Assembly (NCBI GenBank): GCA_036244855.1
Contig: BQKZ01000087.1
Location: 47,617-111,616 of the forward strand
DNA length: 64,000 nucleotides
Direction of reading: 5' to 3'
Source of the DNA: Temnopleurus reevesii
Lineage: Eukaryota; Echinodermata; Echinoidea; Temnopleuroida; Temnopleuridae
In this document: positions 10,787 through 19,625 of the stretch, one piece after another
Layout: each line of letters opens with the position of its first letter
How positions within the stretch are numbered: the first letter of the stretch is position 1
Notes under the pieces: model-generated
Database searches by the model: none
What the model was told of the DNA's origin: nothing
The model's input: only the letters and a program-made list of their open reading frames with translations
Made by a program: the position numbers and the translations under genes

Positions 10787-11346
10787 NCTCAGCTGCAATA
10801 CTTACAGGTAAATAAGTTGTATTTAATAAGTTAGCATTACGTCAAAAATATCTAAAGGGCATGCAGCATATGATGTACTTTAGAAATTACGCTCCTTTGT
10901 ATCATTTGATTTTATTTGTTCCGTAATTACAGGTAGTTTATAGTCTAAACGACTTGTTGAGGGCGCTGTATCCTCCAGACCACCTTTTATTTAATTGCTG
11001 CCAAACTGAAAATTCAAGGGCAATGGGTGCATTCTCAAGTTCTGTACAAATATAAATGATCACGCCATCTATTGGTCGCGCTAGCTTTTTGAATTCCGCC
11101 AGCAAGAGATTCATCCACCTGAGCTGGCATTAGAATCTATATTCCTTGAAATCTATAAGTGACTCATACCTGCTCTTGGTAAAGCCGGCGTAATAATGCT
11201 GCATTAGAAGTGCGCTTAAAACTTGTCATAAAAACGTGATAGGCGCTGAAAGAATACAACAAAATGATACAAAATAAAAAGCAATACAATGTAAATATCG
11301 TCGATTAAATGTGTACAATCAGAAAATGAACATCATCTTTATCCAG
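10787..11346. other. Non-coding sequence after the join
   Basis: No exon with family similarity is seen. The region ends at the first copy of the amplified exon. Confidence 0.5.
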
Positions 11347-11651
11347 TTGTCTTGAAGGGCACACGTTCCGCTTCAGTGATCGGGGTGAGATCGGGGTGAA
11401 GGGTAAAGGGACCATGAGAACGTACTTCTTAAAGGAAAACGAGGTGCACCTCATGAACGAGATCATGGGCATTATCACCATCATCATCATCATCATCATC
11501 ATTATTATTTGTATTATTATTATCATTATTACTATCATTATCTCCAACCAGTTGTCTTGAAGGGCACACGTTCCACTTCAGTGAGAGGGGCGAGATCGTG
11601 GTGAAGGGTAAAGGAACCATGAGAACGTACTTCTTAGAGAAGATCATGGGT

Positions 11652-11701
<50 letters not shown>

Positions 11702-11702
11702 T
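11347..11702 (+). repeat. Amplified end-of-catalytic-domain exon, copies 1-2 with ATC tracts
   Basis: Two partial copies (11347-11470 and 11552-11650) of the exon seen complete at 13198. Each has a CCAG acceptor and codes for a version of 'RGEIVVKGKGTMRTYFL'. Both run straight into (ATC)n tracts (11476-11506 and 11650-11702) instead of the 3' part of the exon and its donor. Copy 1 has 'SDRGEIGVKGKG' in place of 'SERGEIVVKGKG', and copy 2 has lost about 27 bases after 'TYFL'. Confidence 0.85.
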
Positions 11703-12483
11703 ATTTGTATTATAGCATTTCCCGGCCAAAATCGAAATAATAGCATTGGATTTAATTTTCTTTTATTTCAAATTCGTCATATTCCGTGAACTCGGAGATA
11801 TCCCTGGTTTAAATTCCTTTTTCTTGCTTATGAATCCATGATGTTGTCATTTGAATGCGTGGTAGTATCATTCAAATTGATTGCAATTTGCCTTTTTTAG
11901 TGAAGCTGTCGTTCTATTAAGCACAAATCCGTTCTCTGTCTCTCGGCAGCACGACTTTATCGTTCGAATTCATTTCTAGTATATCAAATTAGCACATTTT
12001 GCATTTTAATTTGCTCTATCGTTTAGGGCGTTTTCAGTGCTCATTATATTTTTTCTTTATTTGTTTATTCTCTCTTGTCTACAAAATTCTTTTTATTTAC
12101 TTTTTTATACAATCTTTGATCAATTTTCTTCTCTCTTTATTTTTCGTATGAATTCATACCATACAATGGTTGATTAATGCAAGGACTTCCAATGATGATC
12201 AAGTTAAGAATGAGATTAAGCTTACTTATCAATTAGTCTAAGCACATAAAATGAAAGTAATGAAAATTATGTATATATCTGTCTATATTATGATTCATCT
12301 GATTTATATTCATCGTGGGTGACGGGGAAAGAAAGAGTTACATAAAATGAGTGGAGCTTGGAACATGAGTATGTAAAATTGAGTCTTTAGCCATCAATCT
12401 GCTGTCGGTCCAAAACTGTACAAAGAAGCTAATTTTTTTAACATTTCCCTAGATTGTAAAACACTTACCATGCATTCCCCTGT
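11703..12483. other. AT-rich intronic sequence
   Basis: No exon, RNA gene or repeat recognised. Confidence 0.55.
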
Positions 12484-12536
12484 ATTACTCCCCTGCATTC
12501 TTAACTTGAATGATATCTTTCAGAAAAAGAATTCCA
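12484..12536. other. 53-base contig overlap, left copy
   Basis: This stretch is identical to 14000-14052, on the far side of the inserted contig 12538-13998. The two Ns at 12537 and 13999 bound that insert. Overlapping contig ends were not merged, so 12538-13998 is probably the other haplotype of the region that continues after 14053. Confidence 0.9.
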
Positions 12537-12537
12537 N

Positions 12538-13197
12538 AGTGAGAGGGGCGAGATCGTGGTGAAGGGTAAAGGGATCATGAGAACGTACTTCCTCGAAGTG
12601 AATGAGGGGCACCTGAAGGAGGAGATCATGGGCATCATGGACATCATCATCATCATCATCATTATTATTATCATTATCATTATTATCTCCATCCAGTTGT
12701 CTTGAAGGGCACATGTTCCGCTTCAGTGAGAGGGGCGAGATCGTGATGAAGGGTAAAGGGGCCATGAGGACGTACTTCTTAAAGGAGAACGAGTGGCACC
12801 TAATGGACGAGATCACGGGCATTATCACCATCATCGAGAGGGGCGAGATCGTGGTGAAGGGTAAAGGGACCATGAGGACGTACTTCTTAGAGGACAACAA
12901 GGGGCACCTCATGGATGAGATCATGAGCATTATCACCATCATCATCATCATCATCATTATTTTATTATCATCATTATTACTATCATTATCTCCAACCAGT
13001 TTTCTTGAAGGTCACACGTTCCGCTTCAGTGAGAGGGGCGAGATCGTAGTGAAGGGTAAAGGGACCATGAAGACGTACTTCCTCAAAGAGAACGAGGGGC
13101 ACCTCATGGATGAGATCATGGGTATTATCACCACTACCACCATTATCATCATCATCATCATCATTATAATTAAGTTCATTATCATTTCTCCAACCAG
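12538..13197 (+). repeat. Amplified exon copies 3-6 with ATC linkers
   Basis: Four partial copies start near 12538, 12699, 12835 and 12998. Each codes for 'SERGEIV(V/M)KGKG(T/A)M(R/K)TYFL(K/E)' plus an acidic 'ENEGHLMDEIMG' tail and is followed by (ATC)n. Copies 4 and 6 have a CCAG acceptor; copies 3 and 5 start within the exon. One plus-strand frame stays open from 12713 to 13444 through copies 4-7, with the ATC tracts read as poly-Ile. Only the next copy (13198) has the full 3' end and a donor. Confidence 0.85.
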
Positions 13198-13406
13198 TTG
13201 TCTTGAAGGGCACACGTTCCGCTTCAGTGAGAGGGGCGAGATCGTGGTGAAGGGTAAAGGGACCATGAGGACGTACTTCTTAGAGGAGAACGAGGGGCAT
13301 CCGATGGATGAGATCATGGGCAAGGGGGTGTCGAAGGCCAGCACACCAGAGAAGACCGACAGGTGTAAGTCACCCCCAGAGACGCCGACCAATAGGATGG
13401 CCAATG
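13198..13406 (+). CDS. Guanylate cyclase exon, end of catalytic domain and start of tail (copy 7)
   Basis: The complete version of the amplified exon. It codes for 'CLEGHTFRFSERGEIVVKGK' and 'GTMRTYFLEENEGHPMDEIM', then a polar tail 'KGVSKASTPEKTDRCKSPPE'. The 'RGEI-VKGKG-M-TYFL' block is the conserved C-terminal strand pair of class III guanylate cyclases. The acceptor is AACCAG at 13196-13197. The exon is 209 bases, starts one base before a codon and ends one base into a codon at donor GTAAGA (13407). The in-phase partner is the last exon at 17335. It lies in the probable alternative-haplotype contig. Confidence 0.88.
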
Positions 13407-13449
13407 GTAAGATTCAAACAGTTTTTTGTTTTCTTCTTTATTGAAGTCT

Positions 13450-13752
13450 GTATCACACCTTTCGCGTTAACAGCCAATGTCTGTCCAGTGTTCATGAAAA
13501 TTCTGCACCTCGGAATAGTCAAACTAGATAGATAGTGTATTACAAATGTTCTGTTTATTATAAATATTATCAAATTTGGCAGATGCTCCGTGGACGCAGG
13601 AACATGAGGGAAAACGGCTTGACTGAAGATGGAGGCGCTCGGCTTGCATACATTAGAGTCAGCTAAGCGTCTTTCCTTCGTATTTGGGGTCACGAAGAAT
13701 CTTTAAAATTCCATGAATGCTGGACAGACATTGCCTGTAATCTGTGTGATCC
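13450..13752. repeat. Intronic foldback repeat, copy 4
   Basis: Begins 'TATCACACCTTTCGCGTTAA', about 45 bases after the exon donor, and ends with 'TGGACAGACATTGCCTGTAA', an inverted relative of 'CAGCCAATGTCTGTCCA' near its start. Allelic to copy 5. Confidence 0.65.
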
Positions 13753-13998
13753 ACAATTTAATTGCTTAGGTGGTGTTTTACCAAGTCATTCGTAAAATTA
13801 ATTAGGAACTACTTTAAAAAAAGACAGGTCATGTACACTGTTATTGGATTGGAGCCAACTTCTGACAAGCAGTCATTATATCTGAAATACATTCCAAGGA
13901 TATGATATACAATACTGTTATTCTATCCCGTCTAGACTATGCTGACATTATACTACAATCCTCAAGTGAACAACTAATTAGTCAAATGCAAAAACTTC

Positions 13999-13999
13999 N
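13999..13999. other. Single-N contig join
   Basis: The right end of the inserted haplotype contig. The 53 bases that follow repeat 12484-12536. Confidence 0.85.
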
Positions 14000-14337
14000 A
14001 TTACTCCCCTGCATTCTTAACTTGAATGATATCTTTCAGAAAAAGAATTCCAGCCGCTAAATTTAAAAGCTAGAAATGACGCTCCGGTGATCACTGACTA
14101 TTTTTAATGCTAACTGACTCGTTTCTCAATCGAATGATAAGACCTCACAAATATTCTACAAACGTCGCAAATGTGATGAAAAAATACAAAAATTGAACGA
14201 CAATTTGCACGGCAAAAACGATCTACGTTAATTCAAATGGAAAAAGTATTGATTCAAATGAAAATCCTGAGAATTTGGCCGGAAAATCCTATATTATTAT
14301 CATTATTACTATCATTATCTCCAACCAGGGGCCTGTA

Positions 14338-14455
14338 ACTTAAAGGAGATACGATAAATTTTCAATTAATCGTATCTCTATGGTACATGATTTGCCATAG
14401 ACTTACGATAAATATTTATCGTAAGTTTAATTGCATCTTTTATGTTACAGACCCC
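14338..14455. mobile_element. GGGGCC-ended MITE, copy 1, inside an exon acceptor
   Basis: About 118 bp from 'GGGGCCTGTAACTTAAAGG' to 'TATGTTACAGACCCC', an inverted-repeat element with AT-rich inner arms ('TTACGATAAATATTTATCG'). It splits the sequence CCAACCAG|TTGTCTTG that forms the splice acceptor in the other exon copies. CAG on both sides fits a 3-bp target duplication, so an AG is still present just before the exon. Confidence 0.85.
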
Positions 14456-14764
14456 AGTTGTCTTGAAGGGCACACGTTCCGCTTCAGTGAGAGGGTCGAG
14501 ATCGTGGTGAAGGGTAAAGGGACCATGAGGACGTACTTCTTAAAGGAGAACGAGTGGCACCTAATGGACGAGATCACGGGCATTATCATCATCAGTGAGA
14601 GGGGCGAGATCGTGGTGAAGGGTAAAGGGACCATGAGGACGTACTCTTTAGAGGAGAACGAAGGGCACCTCATGGATGAGATCATGGGCATTATCACCAT
14701 CATCATCAACATCATTATTTTTATTATTATTATCATTATTACTATCATTTATTTCTCCAACCAG
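14456..14764 (+). repeat. Amplified exon copies 8-9
   Basis: Copy 8 (about 14456-14590; reads 'SERVEIVVKGKG') and copy 9 (about 14594-14700) are partial, each followed by ATC/ATT tracts. By sequence and order they correspond to copies 4 and 5 of the contig 12538-13998. A counterpart of copy 6 is missing, so the two haplotypes appear to differ in copy number. Confidence 0.8.
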
Positions 14765-14973
14765 TTGTCTTGAAGGGCACACGTTCCGCTTCAGTGAGAG
14801 GGGCGAGATCGTGGTGAAGGGGAAAGGCACCATGAGGACGTACTTCCTCGAAGAGAACGAGGGGCATCCGATGGATGAGATCATGGGTAAGGGGGTCTCC
14901 AAGGCTAGCACACCGGAGAAGACCGACAGGTGTAAGTCGCCACCAGAGACGCCTACCAATAGAATGGCCAATG
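14765..14973 (+). CDS. Guanylate cyclase exon, end of catalytic domain and tail (copy 10)
   Basis: Second complete version of the exon at 13198: the same 209-base length, the same CCAG acceptor and GTAAGA donor, and the same protein ('RGEIVVKGKGTMRTYFLEEN', 'KGVSKASTPEKTDRCKSPPE') with a few synonymous changes. The downstream intron also matches. It is most simply the other allele of copy 7, and on contig order the one contiguous with the last exon. Confidence 0.88.
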
Positions 14974-15021
14974 GTAAGATTCCAATGCCCTTCTTTTTTA
15001 ATCTTTACTTTATTGAAGTCT

Positions 15022-15315
15022 ATATCACACCTTTGCGTTTACAGCCAGTGTTCATGAAAAGTCTGCACCTCGGAATAATCAAACTAGATAGATGGTATAA
15101 TTATTACAAAGCTGTGTTTATTATATATATTATCAAATTTGGCAGATGCTCCGTGGACGCAGGAACATGGGGGTATATGCTTGACTGAACATGAAGGTGC
15201 TCGGCTGGCGTGCGTAAGCGTCAGCTAACCGTCTCCCCCTGTATTGCGATCATGGAGAATCTTTAAAATTCCATGAACGCTGAACAGACATTGCCTGTAA
15301 GAGTAATGTGTGATC
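15022..15315. repeat. Intronic foldback repeat, copy 5
   Basis: 'ATCACACCTTTGCGTTTACA' at the start and 'AACAGACATTGCCTGTAA' near the end. Allelic to copy 4, and the following sequence ('GATCCACAATTTAATTGCTT') matches too. Confidence 0.65.
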
Positions 15316-15424
15316 CACAATTTAATTGCTTAGGTGGTGTTTTACCAAGTCATTCATGAAATTAGGAACTACTTTATGAAAGAAAGACCACACTGCTATT
15401 GGATTGGAGCCACCTCCTGACAAG

Positions 15425-15645
15425 CAGTTATTACATTTGACAGATGCTCTAAGCAGTGCTAAGAATTAAAAATATGAAGAAATGATGCATAGCTGACGCC
15501 AATGTATCAGTACATTGACCACCACCGAACGCCTTCCACGTCGGTCAGGCGTCATCCCTCTGCATTTCCGCATTCACAAATCGTCTATTATTTTATTTAC
15601 TGATACTGGGAAGACGCTGGCTATAAGCGCAAAGGTGCGGTTGAG
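15425..15645. repeat. Intronic foldback repeat, copy 6
   Basis: Contains 'AGCTGACGCCAATG', 'CGAACGCCTTCCACGTCGG' and ends 'GCTATAAGCGCAAAGGTG'. Resembles copy 1. Confidence 0.5.
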
Positions 15646-16688
15646 CTTTATTATTCTGAATCATTCAGCACACTACCAGTAGTTCTGGAAGTCGTATGTA
15701 CAAGAACGACTTGTTGAATCTCCACCCATAATGACTGATGCGCTTATTTATATCTGGCTACATTTCTCGTTATAAATAATTTTTGTTCATTCTTTCAGTG
15801 TACAATTGTATGACTATCTGCCACATTTTTGGCAAATAGTCATAAAGCAAGCTTGAAAAAATGTTTAGTACAAATAGCATTTATTTAACAAATGGTTAAA
15901 TTTCATTACCAAAAGATTTTTTCATCTATGTTTAGCATTGTACATTTCATTTTTCATCTGTTTTATATAAGCACTTGATTTATTATGATTTGCCAAATTC
16001 CAATTCTATTTCACATGTATTGCGAGTGTACTTTCATATGGTTGATTTCGTGCACTCTAAGTGATCACGCACATATCGAGCAAATACATTTTCAAGTTTG
16101 AATCACTTTTAGATAGGAAACTCAAACTCATACTTAATTTGCATTTAATTTTTAATTTCAGCAAACAAATGAATAGTCTTTGCTATGTTTTTGAACACTT
16201 CTTCCAATTTATGCAATACATTATGCACGCACAGATAATTTCATCAAATTTCATCTTGTTAGCAAGCAGCACAAACCAAATGGAACATTATTTATTTTGT
16301 TTTTTAAAGCAAAATGGACAGTAGCTTTTGTGGTCCTTCAGCTACATAGCTGACAAAAATGCAAATCACTTTCTTTTCTTCATGAATGTTTTCTTTAAGT
16401 TCTCCATCTCTATCATCTGAATTGTTAATCATGTATTAAGCTTAGTTCCATACTTAATACAAGTACATCGACCATGGCAGATGCCAATTTGATTTAAAGG
16501 CATCGACCCTGACAGGGTAGAGGTCGTTGAAAATGAATTTCATTATAGAGGCCAGTACCTAAGATAGGATTTGAATATCTAGATACCACCAACAACATAT
16601 TTCCTGAAATTTCAATTTACAACATTTGCCAACCCAGTTCAAAATTAATGCAATATAATGTGTTGTATCGATGTACCTTGCAACACAA
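15646..16688. other. AT-rich intronic sequence
   Basis: No exon or RNA gene seen. The open frame at 16061-16324 is AT-rich with no family signature. Confidence 0.5.
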
Positions 16689-16816
16689 GGGGCCTGTAAC
16701 ATAAAGGAGATACGATTAATCTTGCAATTAATTGCATCTCTTTGTACACATTTTGCCATAGACTTACGATAAATATTTATTGCAAGTTTAATTGCATCTT
16801 TTGAGTTACAGGCCCC
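16689..16816. mobile_element. GGGGCC-ended MITE, copy 2
   Basis: From 'GGGGCCTGTAACATAAAGG' to 'TGAGTTACAGGCCCC', about 128 bp, the best-preserved ends of the family. Confidence 0.85.
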
Positions 16817-17168
16817 AGAATGTGTGCCATATTTTCTCACGAAGCGAACTTATTGAGGTTTCTCAAAATATTAATTTGCTGAAACTGAACATAATCATAA
16901 GTTTGCGGCGGGGAAAAGGCCGTGTGGTCATTATACTACTCGTTTAACAATGCCAAACCACCATGTCCGATATAAATGAGAAGAAAAAAACACTCAAGCT
17001 TGATCTTATATACACGGTACCCGACGGCAAGATCGAGTAGAACGGCAGCCGGGAGACGGTTTTTATGATGATAATTTTTTCAATATGTGTGACGCCCTCT
17101 ACACTGTCGGGTCGAAGAGCCTTTAAGATCCCCATTACATTTTATTTTGTCCAATTCTTGCTTGCTAG

Positions 17169-17251
17169 TTGTGTCCAACTTTCACCACGATAGCACAGTG
17201 GTGGTACCCATGTGGTACCCAGATCATGATGTGTGTTTTGAATATGTTTAA
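17169..17251 (+). CDS. Possible alternative last exon of the guanylate cyclase gene
   Basis: A duplicate of the 5' part of the last exon lies 165 bp upstream of it, with the same acceptor context (TTGCTTGCTAG). Joined in phase to the tail exon it reads 'VVSNFHHDSTVVVPMWYPDH' and then a private end 'DVCFEYV' with its own TAA at 17249-17251. It could give a shorter C-terminus by alternative splicing, or be a silent duplicate. Confidence 0.5.
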
Positions 17252-17334
17252 ACGCCCTCTACACTGACAGGTCAATCAGCCTTTAAGATATCCCTCACGA
17301 CCGCCACTTTCTTTGTCCAATTTTTGCTTGCTAG

Positions 17335-17501
17335 GTGTGTCCAACTTTCATCACGATAGCACAGTGGTTGTACCCATGTGGTACCCAGATAACGATGTAT
17401 CGAGCGGTGGTGCAGTCCACGTCCCTCCACCCATGTTCCCTAACGCCGGAAGCAATGATTCAGGTACTACTACCCGCACACCAGTTGGACCCGCCTCCTA
17501 A
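17335..17501 (+). CDS. Guanylate cyclase last exon, C-terminal tail
   Basis: The acceptor GCTAG at 17333-17334 follows a pyrimidine tract. The first two bases complete the Gly codon split at 13406 or 14973. Codes for 'VSNFHHDSTVVVPMWYPDND', 'VSSGGAVHVPPPMFPNAG' and ends 'TPVGPAS' with TAA. The tail is low-complexity and Ser/Pro/Gly rich, like C-terminal extensions of atypical guanylate cyclases, and has no domain I recognise. Good phase and splice signals make this a firm last exon. Confidence 0.8.
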
Positions 17502-17543
17502 TGCCCTTTGACCTCTGCTGACACGGGTTTTTAACCCCTTTCT

Positions 17544-18047
17544 TGCGCGTGCGCATTGCCATGACGACCAACATATTAATGAGCCCAAACACCAAATCAT
17601 TTAGTGTGAAGGTTTCGATTTCCTTTGTCAGTTACAGTCACAGTCGACCGGAAGAAATAAGTCATAGTTTGGGGCATCTGCTTATTAATACGTGCGCAAC
17701 TACCTGTGCGGTAACAATGGACAGACGCGCAAAACTGTGACGTGCTACTCTGGTCGACGTACCCTTCATCACAGTTGACTGAAATCGAAAATTCCATATT
17801 GACGTAATTGCTAGACTGTATCGAATGAAATTTGCTGGACAAAACGTTGTAACCTCGATAAGAATGATATGTTCATGTAACAGTTTGCCAGTTTTTAATT
17901 CAATGAATAACGGCAAACTTTTCATGAAGATAAACCACAAAAACCTTTAAATTTTATAGTCGTTTTGCGTCATGCGCACGCGCAACTTGGGGAACACGTG
18001 AATCTTGCCTGAGTGACGTCTTCTTGCGATAAATTGACCTTTGACCC
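17544..18047. promoter_or_regulatory. Cluster of transcription-factor motifs
   Basis: Two perfect NRF1-type sites in opposite orientation (TGCGCGTGCGCA at 17544-17555 and TGCGCACGCGCA at 17973-17984), an E-box CACGTG (17995-18000), a CRE-like TGACGTC (18014-18020) and a DR1 nuclear-receptor-like TGACCTTTGACCC (18035-18047). The last four fall within 75 bp. It looks like a promoter or enhancer, but no first exon was identified beside it. Confidence 0.4.
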
Positions 18048-19364
18048 TGCATAAATCGCTCTGTGTTATTTGATGCATGCCCCTCACGCTCTGTCTATAC
18101 TTTAAATTTCTACCCGTTGAAATGTAAAGTTTAAATCAATCTCTGATTACATAAGAGACTACTCTGAATTGCGGACTACCGAAAATACCACAAAAAAAAT
18201 ATTGTATTTATAGATATTTGGTCAGTTCCTTTTCTCATAAATTCAATTAAACTATAACGATCTTGTTTTGATGGAAGTAAAACTATGCAACATACAAATT
18301 CAATATAGCATACATGTACGTCCAAGAGATTTTTGTAGTTTTCCATAAACATTTCAACAAAATTTCGAGGTATAGACAAGGGCATTGATACTTTTGCATG
18401 TTTTGTGTATTTATTTTTAAGTTATGACAAACTATTTGTAGCTGGTTCTATGAGTAGCATATTATTTTCTAAGGTTTACATCTTTTTAGTGTTGAACGTT
18501 TCTGCTGTTTTGCTTGATATTTATGTTTTAAAGTTCATGAGCATTGGAACAGGTGCATACCTTTGTTGAAAAATATTTTGATTTGAAAAAAAAAACTCTC
18601 CAATAATTTCACTCTTCCGCCAATAAAAATGGCAAATAGACTGACGATTAAAAATGATGAACATATGAAAATCGTTTTCTGGCAAAGGAAATATTCACAA
18701 TTTAGAATTGTGATAAATGCAGCGGCAATAAAAATCAGTCATTTTAATTTTCGGTGCTGTCTTGATTGCCACGAAAGTAGGGATTGTGTTTTCTCGAGCT
18801 GAATTGATTTGGTCGTACAGCAGGTTAAATTGTCTCCTGAGAAAACTAAATGCAGATCGTTTGATCGGATGACCTTATTTTTACCAACAATTATTCATAT
18901 AATTCAATGAAATTCATTGTTATGGGCCAAACATGTATGTATTGCTGTTCAAGGGTATAAAAACACCAATATATCTGCCCATTTACCTAAGTTTGCAATG
19001 ATATGCACTATTCTGCTAGCAGAGTGAGCAAATCGCGTAACGATTTTGTTACCTTTGTATTTTGATGAGACTTCTATTTAGCCAATTATATTGTGAACGT
19101 TGTGATGTAAATGTAGTTGCTTGAGCTCCTTTAAATTTTGATTTTAGCATGTACTTTTCTTTATTATGCTTGTATTGCCAAAGTAAATGTGTTGTGATTC
19201 CTAAATGCCAAATTGATGTGTAGTGTTTAGAATGCGGCATTTCAACTTCAAATTGAGATTGCAATTAAGTGTTATTGACGGTGTAATAGGTAATTTGGAA
19301 GGCCGTGGAATATGTCTGGCCCACCATAAGAAGAAAAAAAATGTTCGTTTATTTTGTCATACAG
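18048..19364. other. Intergenic AT-rich sequence
   Basis: No gene or repeat recognised. Part may be 3' UTR of the guanylate cyclase gene, but no poly(A) site can be assigned. Confidence 0.45.
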
Positions 19365-19625
19365 TACACTGCAAATACTCTGGTATTAAATTCAACATCA
19401 GTCGGAATCTATATAGGACCACACCAGAAAGGTGTTAAAATAACACCAATTTAGAATAAAATCAATATATTACAACACCAACAGGTGTTGTCCAGAGCCT
19501 TAAACAACACCAGTTGGTGTAGAAATATAATATTAAATGGATTCCATTATTTTAACACTTTCATGGTGTGGTCCTATATAGATTTCAGTTGGTGTTAAAT
19601 TTAACACCAGTGTTTTTGCAGTGTA
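19365..19625. mobile_element. MITE with ~80 bp terminal inverted repeats
   Basis: Ends 'TACACTGCAAA' and 'TTTGCAGTGTA' continue as inverted arms of about 80 bp, including 'TATATAGGACCACACCA' on one side and 'TGGTGTGGTCCTATATA' on the other. Inside are short 'AACACCAACAGGTGTTG' palindromes. TA at both edges suits a Tc1/mariner-type target. No transposase. Confidence 0.9.

Noticed and set aside
12520..13404. Minus-strand frames opposite the exon array
   Set aside because: They are the complement of real plus-strand exon copies; splice signals and family similarity are on the plus strand.
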